Shown here: positions 44,341 to 52,144 of the stretch, piece after piece | Layout: every line of letters starts with the position of its first letter | Position numbering within the stretch: the stretch's first letter is position 1 | Origin: Rhodothermales bacterium | GTDB taxonomy: Bacteria; Bacteroidota; Rhodothermia; Rhodothermales; VXPQ01 | DNA: 64,000 nt | Direction of reading: 5' to 3' | Assembly (NCBI GenBank): GCA_022825385.1 | Contig: JAJDWX010000040.1 | Location: 1-64,000, forward strand | Program-made: the position numbers and the translations under genes | The notes under the pieces: generated by a model | The model's database searches: none | What the model saw: the letters and a program-made list of their open reading frames with translations, nothing else | What the model was told of the DNA's origin: nothing

Positions 44341-45111
44341 CTATGTATCCTGTGATCTTGCGGCGGCGAAAAGCAGGATGCCCGCCGCCACGGAGGCATT
44401 CAGCGATTCCATCGGGCCGGGCAGGGGAATGCGTACGCGATAATCGCACGCTTCGAGCACCGCCGGACGAATGCCCCTCGCTTCGTTGCCGATAACGATC
44501 GCCATGGGACGGTTCCATTCCATGTCCCAGACGCTGACGTCGCCCCCGGCGTCGGCCCCGGCCACCCAGTATCCCCGCTCCTTCAGCTGATGCATGGCAT
44601 CCGGCAGGCGGCTCGCGCGGGCAATGGGAATGCGGCCAGCAGCCCCTGCGCTGGCTTTCATGGCGGCGGCGTTCAGCGGAGCCATGCCCGTCTGCGGCGC
44701 CACGACCCCGGCCACGCCCGAAGCCACCGCGCTGCGCAGCACCGCCCCGAAATTGAACGGGTCTTGCATCCCGTCGAGCACGAGTAGCCGGGGCTTGCGC
44801 GCCTTCACGTCCTCAAGCATGGGAGCCACAGACGTCAGCAGGTCGTCCAGCGACAGATACGGTACGGGGGCCATGATCGCTGCCGCGCCCTGATGCGCCA
44901 CGCCGCGCGCCAACTGCCGGAGCCGCCCCGGCGGCACGAACTGCGCCTGTACGCCCGCCCGGGCCGCCAGGCGGCGAAGCTCGGCCAACTCGCCTCCTCC
45001 CGAACGCTGAAGCAACACCTTTTCAACGCGGCCCGGCGTACGCTCCAGCGTCTCGCGAACCGGGCGGCGGCCTAAAACAAGCAGGGCGTCTTCATTCTGA
45101 TCGGAAGGCAT
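44341..45111 (-). CDS. rlmB: 23S rRNA 2'-O-ribose methyltransferase, RlmB/TrmH (SpoU) family
   Basis: SPOUT-class SAM-dependent methyltransferase. The 256-aa product has an N-terminal L30-like substrate domain and the three SpoU motifs: NFGAVLRSA, IVIGNEARGI and IPLPGPMESLNASVAAGILLF. The start at ATG 45111 is supported by GAGG five nucleotides upstream; an in-frame GTG at 45117 lies between the two. Specificity for G2251 of 23S rRNA is by family resemblance; other 2'-O-methyltransferases of the group are possible. It starts 20 bp after lgt on the same strand. Confidence 0.88.
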   Translation of the reverse strand: MPSDQNEDALLVLGRRPVRETLERTPGRVEKVLLQRSGGGELAELRRLAARAGVQAQFVPPGRLRQLARGVAHQGAAAIMAPVPYLSLDDLLTSVAPMLEDVKARKPRLLVLDGMQDPFNFGAVLRSAVASGVAGVVAPQTGMAPLNAAAMKASAGAAGRIPIARASRLPDAMHQLKERGYWVAGADAGGDVSVWDMEWNRPMAIVIGNEARGIRPAVLEACDYRVRIPLPGPMESLNASVAAGILLFAAARSQDT

Positions 45112-45131
45112 GATCACCTCAAGGGACGCCC

Positions 45132-46088
45132 TCAGGACCCCGGCGTCGCCCGAACGTCCGGCATGGCCGAAGCAAGATCGGGCGGCGCGGCTTGCTCGCG
45201 TCGCTTCCAGGTATACGCCAGCCCGGCCACGCCAATCAGCAACGCGGCAAGAGAAATGACTTCGGCTTGCGTAACGGCCATACCAAACAGGTCGAACTTG
45301 TTATTCACCCGTATCTGCTCGATGAGAAATCGTTCGCCCCCATTGAAAACCAGATACCAGGAAAAAAGCCACCCATTGCGATACGGATGCTTGCGAAGCG
45401 CCCATAACGCCCCGAACAGCGCCATCGCCATCAGGAATTCGTAGATGGACGTAGGATACACCCCCGATTCCGGCAATTGTACGCCCAGGATATTATTCGG
45501 GTAGGTTTCCGCCCATAACCACATGGGAATCCAGCCGGGCTTCGCCAGAACATCCGCAGGAATTCCCCAGTCTCCGTCCCCCGCAAGGTGGCAACCGATC
45601 CGCCCGACGCCATAGGCCAGCATGAGCGACGGCGCCAGCGCATCCGCAAAAGCGGCTCCCGACACCCCCTTTTTGCGCACATACAGCGTAATGGCGACGC
45701 CCGCGGCAATCAGGCCACCGTAGAACGTCAAGCCGCCCGACGCAAAAATCATCCCGGCGGGATCGGCAACGAACGTTTCCAGATTTTCCAAAATGTGGAA
45801 AACTTTAGCACCGCCTATCCCGCACACCACAGCCAGCACGGTGACCGTGCCCATCAGCGCGGCGGGCGAGGCGGTCTGCATAGCGGGACGCCCTTTCTTG
45901 CCGCCGCGCTTCCCGCCCAGGCGTATGCTGCCGATGCGACCGGCCCCGTGCATACGGTTCAGTTCGCGCTGCGCCACCCACATGCCCACGATCACCCCCA
46001 GCGCCACCATCGCCCCGAACGAATAAATGGGAAACGGCAAACTGAAGCCGAAAATATCCTGAAACAGGTCGCTCAATCGCGGATACAT
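45132..46088 (-). CDS. lgt: Prolipoprotein diacylglyceryl transferase
   Basis: First enzyme of lipoprotein maturation, attaching diacylglycerol to the lipobox Cys in the inner membrane. A 318-aa polytopic protein with the Lgt signature in the form YGVGRIGCHLAGDGDWG, and the downstream GGERFLIEQIRVN with its conserved Arg-Glu. The CHLAGDGDWG variant is typical of Bacteroidota-type Lgt. It lies between hisS (21 bp upstream) and rlmB (20 bp downstream), so a three-gene operon hisS-lgt-rlmB is likely. It serves the lipoproteins seen at 5269 and 11411. Confidence 0.95.
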   Translation of the reverse strand: MYPRLSDLFQDIFGFSLPFPIYSFGAMVALGVIVGMWVAQRELNRMHGAGRIGSIRLGGKRGGKKGRPAMQTASPAALMGTVTVLAVVCGIGGAKVFHILENLETFVADPAGMIFASGGLTFYGGLIAAGVAITLYVRKKGVSGAAFADALAPSLMLAYGVGRIGCHLAGDGDWGIPADVLAKPGWIPMWLWAETYPNNILGVQLPESGVYPTSIYEFLMAMALFGALWALRKHPYRNGWLFSWYLVFNGGERFLIEQIRVNNKFDLFGMAVTQAEVISLAALLIGVAGLAYTWKRREQAAPPDLASAMPDVRATPGS

Positions 46089-46109
46089 GGCGCAGGGCGT
46101 TGCGTACGG

Positions 46110-47450
46110 TTATGGGGAAGGAATCGAAACGGGGGCGTCGTTGGCGCGGGCGTCCCCGAGGCATTGGAGAATATGCGTGGGCGCCGCGTCCGCAGGAAGC
46201 TGCGTCTGCTCGCCGGAATCCATGTTTTTCAGTTGAACCACGCCCGCCGCCAGTTCGGATTCTCCCGCAATCAAGGCAAAAAGCGCCCCCTGCCGGTGGG
46301 CTTCGCGCATTTGCGCCTTCATGGAGCGACCCTTCAGGTCGAAACTTGCCGACGCGCCCTCCCGCCGCAAACGCTGCGCCTCCCGAAACGCCCACTGCTG
46401 CGCGTCGCGCCCAAGCGCCACCAGAAATACGTCGAGGGAGGCCGTTTCCGGGACAGACAGGCCTTGCGCGTCCAGGGCCAGAAACAATCGCTCCATGCCG
46501 GCGGCGAAACCTGTGCCCGGCGCAGGCCGATCCGATCCAAGGGCCGCGCCCAGCAAATCGTATCTGCCGCCGCCCGCCAGCGCGCTTTGGGCGCCGAGGT
46601 CCGGACTGTCCAGTTCGAACGCCGTGTGCATGTAATAATCCAGCCCGCGGACCAGCATGGCGTCCTCCTCGAAATCAATCCCCGCCTCGTCCAGGCACTG
46701 CTTTACGCTTTCGTACCGGCTGCGCGTTGGCTCTCCTGTAAAATCAACGAGCAGGGGCGCGTCCCGAAGCAGCGCTTGCTCGCGCTCGTCTTTCGTGTCG
46801 AGCAGGCGAAGCGGGTTCTTGTCGAGCCGCCGCCGACCGGTTTCCGAAAGCGCGTTCCGATGCGGCTCCAGCCAGTCCCGCAGCGCGGCTGCATACCGGC
46901 GACGTTCTTCCGGCAGGCCCAGCGTATTGATGCGGAGGCGGCTCCCCGTCACGCCGAACGCATCGTATACGGTCAGCATGAGCGCAATGGCTTCGGCGTC
47001 GGCCCGCGGGTCGTCCGACCCGACGATCTCGCATCCAAACTGGTGAAATTGCCGATACCTTCCTTTCTGGGGACGTTCCGCTCGAAAACACGGACCAATG
47101 TAGTAAAGGCGCTGGACGCCGCCGCGCTGTTCGAGGCGATGCTGAAGCCAGGCGCGCATGACGGGCGCCGTCACTTCGGGGCGCAGAACGTACCGGTCGC
47201 GCCCGCGATCCACCACGAACATTTCCTTGGCGACAATATCCGTCCCTTCGCCGACGCCCCGGGCAATCAAACCCTCTTCTTCCAGAATCGGCGTACGAAT
47301 CTCCTCGAAACGGAACCGGGCCATCGTCTGGCGAATCGCATCCTCCACATACCGCCAGGCCGCGCTGCCGGGCACGGCGGCCCCGTCCGCCACCGACGCC
47401 CAGGGCAGAATATCGAACGCGCCGCGTATGTTCCGCCAGGTCTTCGTCAT
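46110..47450 (-). CDS. hisS: Histidine--tRNA ligase
   Basis: A 446-aa class II synthetase. Motif 2 (RYRQFHQFGCEIVG), the histidine-binding loop (LVRGLDYYMHTAFE) and motif 3 (GTGFAAGMERLFLAL) are clear, and the C-terminal anticodon-binding domain follows (LDVFLVALGRDAQQWAF). The ATG at 47450 gives MTKTWRNIRGAFDILP, the expected start. It lies 97 bp downstream of the RluA-family gene, same strand. Confidence 0.96.
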   Translation of the reverse strand: MTKTWRNIRGAFDILPWASVADGAAVPGSAAWRYVEDAIRQTMARFRFEEIRTPILEEEGLIARGVGEGTDIVAKEMFVVDRGRDRYVLRPEVTAPVMRAWLQHRLEQRGGVQRLYYIGPCFRAERPQKGRYRQFHQFGCEIVGSDDPRADAEAIALMLTVYDAFGVTGSRLRINTLGLPEERRRYAAALRDWLEPHRNALSETGRRRLDKNPLRLLDTKDEREQALLRDAPLLVDFTGEPTRSRYESVKQCLDEAGIDFEEDAMLVRGLDYYMHTAFELDSPDLGAQSALAGGGRYDLLGAALGSDRPAPGTGFAAGMERLFLALDAQGLSVPETASLDVFLVALGRDAQQWAFREAQRLRREGASASFDLKGRSMKAQMREAHRQGALFALIAGESELAAGVVQLKNMDSGEQTQLPADAAPTHILQCLGDARANDAPVSIPSP

Positions 47451-47547
47451 AGAAAATTGCGCAGGAACAGCAAGGGGTCAGGAAACGCCAGGAGCAGACA
47501 AGCCGTTAACGTCCTGCATGGCGCCTTGTTCGCTGTGCAAGCAATGC

Positions 47548-48648
47548 TCATCCCGCGTTCGCGCGGCCTGCGCGGCGCAGACGCTCGACGACATGCGCCA
47601 TGTCCGCCGGCATGTCGGCCCGAAACGATACGTTTTCCCCGGTCCGGGGATGCACGAACCCCAGCGTTTCCGCATGAAGCGCCTGCCTGTCCAGACGCGC
47701 AAAAAGATTCTGGACGAACGCCCTGCGGCTTCCCGAAACCGGGCCGAACCGCACGGCCCGCCCGCCATACGTCTCGTCCCCGAATACAGGATGCCCCAGG
47801 TGTTGCGCATGCACGCGAATCTGGTGCGTCCGCCCCGTCTCCAGTCGCAAGGCGGCCAGTACGGCATGATCCAGGCGCTCCAGCGTTTCGTACTGCGTGA
47901 CGGCGCGCTTGCCCTTGTCCGAAGCAACGATAGCCATCCGTTTTCGGTCGCGGGGGTCGCGTCCGATAGCGCCTTCGATACGCCCGGCGGGCGGGTCCGG
48001 AACGCCCCATAACACCGCAAGATACCGCCGCGCAATGGTATGCTCCGCGAATTGCGCCGCCAGGCGGCGATGAGATACGTCGTCCTTGGCGACAACCAGC
48101 AAGCCGGACGTGTTTTTGTCAAGACGGTGCACGATACCTGGACGGATCGCCGGGTTGTCCGGGCGGTCCGGAAGCGCATGCAGGACGGAAAGTCCGAGGC
48201 CCTCGCTGTCGTCGGGGGCAAAGGATTCGCTATCCGGCTCGGCGTCCATGCTGATCGGACCGGCGCCGACATGGTGCAGCAATGCATTCACCAGCGTACC
48301 CGCGCGGTGCCCGTACGCAGGGTGCGTCACCATGCCCGCGGGTTTGTTCACCACGATCACGGCGTCGTCTTCGTACGCAATGTCCAGCGGGATCGGCTCG
48401 GGGCGGGCTTCGATCGGCGGCGGGCGCATGAGCGTACATACGATAACGTCGCCCGCCTGCACCACATGGGACGGCTTCGCGATCGCAACGCCATTCACCG
48501 CCACCCGGCCTTCTTCGATGCCCTGGCGCACTTTGGTCCGGGATACGTTCGGCAAGAACCGGGCAAGGTACCGGTCGATGCGAAGGCGTTCCGCGTACCC
48601 GGCGGGCGCCTCAAGCGTCACGATTTGTTCGACTCGTTCTTCGGACAT
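47548..48648 (-). CDS. rluD: 23S rRNA pseudouridine synthase, RluA/RluD family
   Basis: A 366-aa protein with an N-terminal S4 RNA-binding domain (RLRIDRYLARFLPNVSRTKV) and the RluA catalytic domain. The catalytic Asp is in IVHRLDKNTSGLLVVAKD, with downstream LETGRTHQIRVH and HPVFGDETYGG. The S4 plus RluA layout is that of RluD, which modifies helix 69 of 23S rRNA; other RluA members share it, so the symbol is provisional. An insert of about 40 acidic residues (DAEPDSESFAPDDSEG) sits before the catalytic motif. It is the last core gene before the AT-rich island. Confidence 0.88.
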   Translation of the reverse strand: MSEERVEQIVTLEAPAGYAERLRIDRYLARFLPNVSRTKVRQGIEEGRVAVNGVAIAKPSHVVQAGDVIVCTLMRPPPIEARPEPIPLDIAYEDDAVIVVNKPAGMVTHPAYGHRAGTLVNALLHHVGAGPISMDAEPDSESFAPDDSEGLGLSVLHALPDRPDNPAIRPGIVHRLDKNTSGLLVVAKDDVSHRRLAAQFAEHTIARRYLAVLWGVPDPPAGRIEGAIGRDPRDRKRMAIVASDKGKRAVTQYETLERLDHAVLAALRLETGRTHQIRVHAQHLGHPVFGDETYGGRAVRFGPVSGSRRAFVQNLFARLDRQALHAETLGFVHPRTGENVSFRADMPADMAHVVERLRRAGRANAG

Positions 48649-48704
48649 AACGAATGCGCGGCGACAGCGAATATATTTATCGTATAGATAGTACGTCCCC
48701 TGGA

Positions 48705-49160
48705 TTATGGAATACCCTCTCCGGTCTTTTTTATGACTTCTCCGAACGCCTCCGCAGTTTTATCCCAATATTTCGCTAAGTTTTCTTTTTCCTTATTGAA
48801 CCAGGCCAATGCAAAATTCCTTGCATCTGGCCAGTCCAACTCCTTCATAAATTTCTCCCGAAATAAAGAACGAAACGAAGATTCCATTGAAGATAACCAC
48901 TCCTTATCTGCAACCTTGGCCCGGATTCGTTCAGCCTGTTTCCGCGCATTGCTTTGCCCCTTCTGTGCCCTTAAAACACATCTTTGCACATTCGGAAATT
49001 TTTCCCACTCTCGCGAATCGGAATTCCATGCTCGTATTGCAGCTTTTTGGGAGCTCTGCGCAATTTTACATATATCCTTACCCTGATCTTTTGACTCGGC
49101 ACTGTAGGCCTCCGCTTCCGCTTCCAGTGCATTTACAAATTTTTCTTGTAAAGTTGTCAT
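48705..49160 (-). CDS. Hypothetical small helical protein at the island's distal end
   Basis: A 151-aa protein, highly charged and apparently all helical (Lys, Glu, Ala and Arg rich), with no membrane segment or signal peptide. Aromatic/charged stretches such as KELDWPDARNFALAWFNKEK may form a small helical bundle. I do not recognise a family. Base composition is much more AT-rich than the flanking rluD and obg-dprA genes, like the other three island genes. It starts 118 bp downstream of the MBL gene, so it may be an associated but independently transcribed member. Confidence 0.6.
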   Translation of the reverse strand: MTTLQEKFVNALEAEAEAYSAESKDQGKDICKIAQSSQKAAIRAWNSDSREWEKFPNVQRCVLRAQKGQSNARKQAERIRAKVADKEWLSSMESSFRSLFREKFMKELDWPDARNFALAWFNKEKENLAKYWDKTAEAFGEVIKKTGEGIP

Positions 49161-49278
49161 TACAATCCTGAGAGTTTATCCGAGGAAAAAAAATAAGACT
49201 GTTAACAAGTCTGCCATCATTTTTGGCCACACGTAAGTCATGTGTAGTCCTTCCAAGCAATTATCTATAGTTCTCATT

Positions 49279-50337
49279 TCAAAAATCTTTTAGTGCACAT
49301 GCCGGTGAAATTTTTTCAACATGCCAGGCTGCCTGAGAGTCAATTTGCCTACGCAGGCGAATCATTCCGCGGGATAGGCTGACAGGAGTAATCGTCACTC
49401 CGCTTTCTCGAATAGTCCGAGCTACTGAAGGATTTCGATGTTTGCGCATCGGTCGCCTCGCTGATGCGGTAGCATAAGCATACGGAGTATATGCAAGAAT
49501 ACGGTCAATATCCTGTTGACTGGGTAATTGTTTTGCACCACGTTTCCAAGGAGTAAGAACTGCAACAGGTTCACTGAGCAGCATTTCGTTCCAAACTCTA
49601 TTCTCATGTGCATTTGAAGAACCATGATGTGGAATTTTGAAAACTGAAGCTTTACCATTCGGATGTATTCGATTATCCAGTATTTCTAACCAGCCTTGTT
49701 TTTCAAGATCGGAACCAAGAAGAATCAATGTCTTTTTTATTTTTATCAACAAAACAACTGCTAATTTATTAAGATTTGTGGAAGAAATACGTCGTCCTTT
49801 ATTCGTTTCATTATCTTGTGAAATCAGAGATGAAATGTTTTCCAAAAAAGCATTAAATCTTTTGTCAGAAGGTGACAAAGACCATATTTTACAATTTTTT
49901 GCCTGATATATCAGACGATTAGATAAAGCATTGACAGGCCCGCATTTTCTCTGATTTAATAAAGAAAAAATTTGATGAAGTTCTCGCATACCGTAACCAA
50001 CTTTAGGTGCGGATTTATTTGCTACTGCTCCCATTCGAATAAGAAATTCCTTTTGACATAGCACACCTGCACAGCAAAATCTTGCCTGTTTACAAATATC
50101 AACGAGCTTACTTATTCCTCGCACATGGTCGTCATGCCAGTGTGTTGCAACAATAAGACGAACGACTTCGGCAGGGTTTAATCCCAATTCTCTCAAATAA
50201 GATAATGCTGCCGGTTGATGATTTGTATTTATACAAGAATCGACAATAACCCATTTGCCATTTCCAATATGAATCAGGATGGATTCTCCATACCCAGGTC
50301 CAAAGAAATTTAGTTCTATTTGACTCTTGTCAGTCAT
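49279..50337 (-). CDS. Metallo-beta-lactamase fold hydrolase (ComEC/Rec2-like)
   Basis: A 352-aa cytosolic protein (no signal or TM). The dinuclear zinc site is complete: THWHDDH with His66, His68, Asp70 and His71, then ILLGSDLE for the bridging Asp and KIPHHGSSNAH for the last His. The LNFFGPGYGESILIHIGNGKWVIVD opening (two parts) is typical of the stand-alone ComEC C-terminal-like MBL group, whose members include nucleases and phosphodiesterases. The substrate is unknown. Its ATG overlaps the stop of the 207-aa gene by 4 bp (ATGA), so the two are translationally coupled. It is part of the AT-rich island and the only member with a recognisable active site. Confidence 0.88.
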   Translation of the reverse strand: MTDKSQIELNFFGPGYGESILIHIGNGKWVIVDSCINTNHQPAALSYLRELGLNPAEVVRLIVATHWHDDHVRGISKLVDICKQARFCCAGVLCQKEFLIRMGAVANKSAPKVGYGMRELHQIFSLLNQRKCGPVNALSNRLIYQAKNCKIWSLSPSDKRFNAFLENISSLISQDNETNKGRRISSTNLNKLAVVLLIKIKKTLILLGSDLEKQGWLEILDNRIHPNGKASVFKIPHHGSSNAHENRVWNEMLLSEPVAVLTPWKRGAKQLPSQQDIDRILAYTPYAYATASARRPMRKHRNPSVARTIRESGVTITPVSLSRGMIRLRRQIDSQAAWHVEKISPACALKDF

Positions 50338-50957
50338 AATACTTGTATATTTTTTGAGATTTCTTCAGCCCACCTTGCACCGGCTATCATATCTAATTTT
50401 GATAAGGCAGGTATATCTCGAAAAACTATATGAGATACACGTTTTTTAGTTCCCGCTAAAGATCGTTCATACCCTATACTCCAACGAAAAATGCTACCAG
50501 GACCAATTTGGTCACGATCATTTTTTGAAATTTCGGACAAGGGGATTTCTGCTTCCTCTTCAGCCAAAGATGCGTCGGCCGTTAAATCCAATAAACGTGC
50601 CGTAAATTTTTCATCTCCAATTTCAAGTATATAACCCTCCCATTCTTGAAGTGCGTTAAACGTTATTTTCGGAATAAAATCTTTATTTTTATTGGATATA
50701 TAATTAAAAAAATATTCATCTATAAGATTACTATATATATTATTATGAGTATCTTTTGTATTATGATTTTCTGAGTATCCAATATCCAAAGAATATGTTC
50801 TAAAATCCAGAGAATATACTAGCGATATTTGTTCTTGCCTTGTACTGTTTTCTATTTCATCATTTTTTTGCAATGATGATGCTTTTTCAGATGATTTCTC
50901 ATCTGAAATTGATCCTAATACATATCTATCTGTATATGCAGAAAGAAGTTGTGGCAT
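50334..50957 (-). CDS. Hypothetical island protein B (207 aa), conserved C-terminal domain
   Basis: Two parts are visible. Residues 1 to about 95 are low-complexity and very AT-rich at DNA level. Residues of about 100 to 207 look like a folded beta domain: WEGYILEIGDEKFTARLLDL, EAEIPLSEISKNDRDQIGPG, SIFRWSIGY and VSHIVFRDIP. The last segments suggest a small beta-barrel, but I cannot name the family. A strong Shine-Dalgarno (GGAGG, seven bases before the ATG) lies within the end of the upstream gene. It is coupled to the MBL gene by an ATGA overlap and to gene A by a 2-bp gap. Function unknown. Confidence 0.72.
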   Translation of the reverse strand: MPQLLSAYTDRYVLGSISDEKSSEKASSLQKNDEIENSTRQEQISLVYSLDFRTYSLDIGYSENHNTKDTHNNIYSNLIDEYFFNYISNKNKDFIPKITFNALQEWEGYILEIGDEKFTARLLDLTADASLAEEEAEIPLSEISKNDRDQIGPGSIFRWSIGYERSLAGTKKRVSHIVFRDIPALSKLDMIAGARWAEEISKNIQVL

Positions 50958-50959
50958 AT

Positions 50960-51652
50960 TTATTCCTCCGTTAACGACATGATATGATTTACGATTTTGT
51001 CTGCGCGCTTGAGAGATTTATCGAAATGCAGTTCCAGCAAATCAATAATTCCATGATCCGTAGTTTGCCTTTCCCAGGCATAGTGATCATTAACTCTCAC
51101 ATATACACCTGTTTTGCCTCCACCAATTCGGCTTGATGGCTCTATCGTTACATTGATTTCTCCTCCCGGCGGCCTATCATCCGGGTTCACTTGCATCATG
51201 GTAATGGAGCGCATCCCCCCGTGCCTTCCATCCGGTTCAAGTTTCCTTCCCCAATCTCCCCAAGGTCCGGTGGGAGCCAATTGCCTGCCAAGTTTATCAC
51301 GCACCTGCATATTTTGCACTAAGAAATGCACACTCCGATTAATCCCCATATTTCGCAAAGGCGTATGAAGCAAATGTTTCTGGAAAGTATGAACGACCAA
51401 ATCCTGCAAACGAGAATAGGGCGATTGGGATGTAGTTGCTATAAAACGCTCTGGATCGACATGTATATGGAGCCAATCAGCTTCAAATACAATCAGCTGC
51501 GGGTTGGCGTGTTTCAAAGTGGCAGATTCGACGATTTGTTTGGGTAGCAAATCTTGCCAGCCAAACCATGCTGGTGTGAAAATGGCCGGATTGAAATTGC
51601 CAAGCAAGACAAGCGAAACATCGGCAATCTCGGGTTCAGTCTTCATTGTCAT
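50960..51652 (-). CDS. Hypothetical island protein A (230 aa), first gene of the coupled set
   Basis: A 230-aa soluble protein beginning MTMKTEPEIADVSLVLLGNF; the segment LLGNFNPAIFTPAWFGWQDL, then LRNMGINRSVHFLV, PTGPWGDWG, SITMMQVNPDD and VYVRVNDHYAWE, look like conserved family blocks. I think it belongs to a sporadically distributed family of hypothetical proteins (TIGR04255-like in general plan), but cannot confirm this. No catalytic motif, signal peptide or TM segment. The ATG at 51652 (or the third codon, also ATG) is used. It precedes gene B by 2 bp. Probably a sensor or partner component rather than an enzyme, by elimination. Confidence 0.75.
   Translation of the reverse strand: MTMKTEPEIADVSLVLLGNFNPAIFTPAWFGWQDLLPKQIVESATLKHANPQLIVFEADWLHIHVDPERFIATTSQSPYSRLQDLVVHTFQKHLLHTPLRNMGINRSVHFLVQNMQVRDKLGRQLAPTGPWGDWGRKLEPDGRHGGMRSITMMQVNPDDRPPGGEINVTIEPSSRIGGGKTGVYVRVNDHYAWERQTTDHGIIDLLELHFDKSLKRADKIVNHIMSLTEE
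50965..50969 (-). promoter_or_regulatory. Strong Shine-Dalgarno for island gene B
   Basis: Minus-strand GGAGG just downstream of the stop of gene A (stop 50960-50962), seven bases from the ATG at 50957. Strong SD sequences are rare among the other genes in this window, so it stands out and fits a foreign origin or tight coupling. Confidence 0.7.
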
Positions 51653-52144
51653 TTTTATATAGAAACAGGTTGTTGGTATGTTTTACGTGACCGAATAGAT
51701 TGACGTGTAACATGCGTTCTGCATAAGTGCAGCGACAAGATGCCGAGACGTTTCCTGCCCATACACCGCAAGACATCACCTTTTGCGCTTGTCCGTGAGG
51801 GCTTCTGAAGGCGCAGGCATTCTTTCAACATCGCCATTGAACATTGCGTCACCTCATTGACCAGCCTCAATGCCAAGGTCGCGCCGTGCGGTGGTTCCGA
51901 ACGTACAGAGTGTACAGAAATCTTCCCGCTGGCGTCAAGGGAAGCGGGCAGGTGAACCGCGCATGGCATCGCCCGGCATAGCGATCCCTGCTCATAGAAT
52001 AGGGCAGCGGTCATGCGACTGTCAAGTACCCGACTCAGATGTCTTCCAGTGGGGCACACCCTGTGAGGAGCAATATGTTTTGAAACGTTCATGGCTCAAT
52101 TCAACTCTTGCATAGCGATAATACGCCATCGTCTCGCAAAAGGT
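51653..52144 (-). other. 490-bp region upstream of the island: doubtful 145-codon frame or leader
   Basis: A minus-strand frame (51655-52092) starts at an ATG and stops 2 bp before gene A, but its translation is rich in Ser, Arg, Cys and His with no recognisable fold or domain, and its base composition is intermediate between the island and the core. It could be a leader, a decayed gene, or a real but divergent first gene. A short symmetric element (TGTACACTCTGTAC on the minus strand, about 51904-51917) and a 5-bp hairpin CTGCA-TAAG-TGCAG (about 51719-51732) are visible. It may hold the island promoter. No tRNA or attachment-site repeat was found. Confidence 0.4.

Noticed and set aside
45588..47900. 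770-codon plus-strand frame
   Set aside because: Antisense to lgt, hisS and the RluA-family gene, all of which have clear motifs.
48649..52144. Flanking direct repeats or att sites bounding the island
   Set aside because: I compared the sequence near both edges by eye and found no matching repeat; a systematic search could still find short ones.
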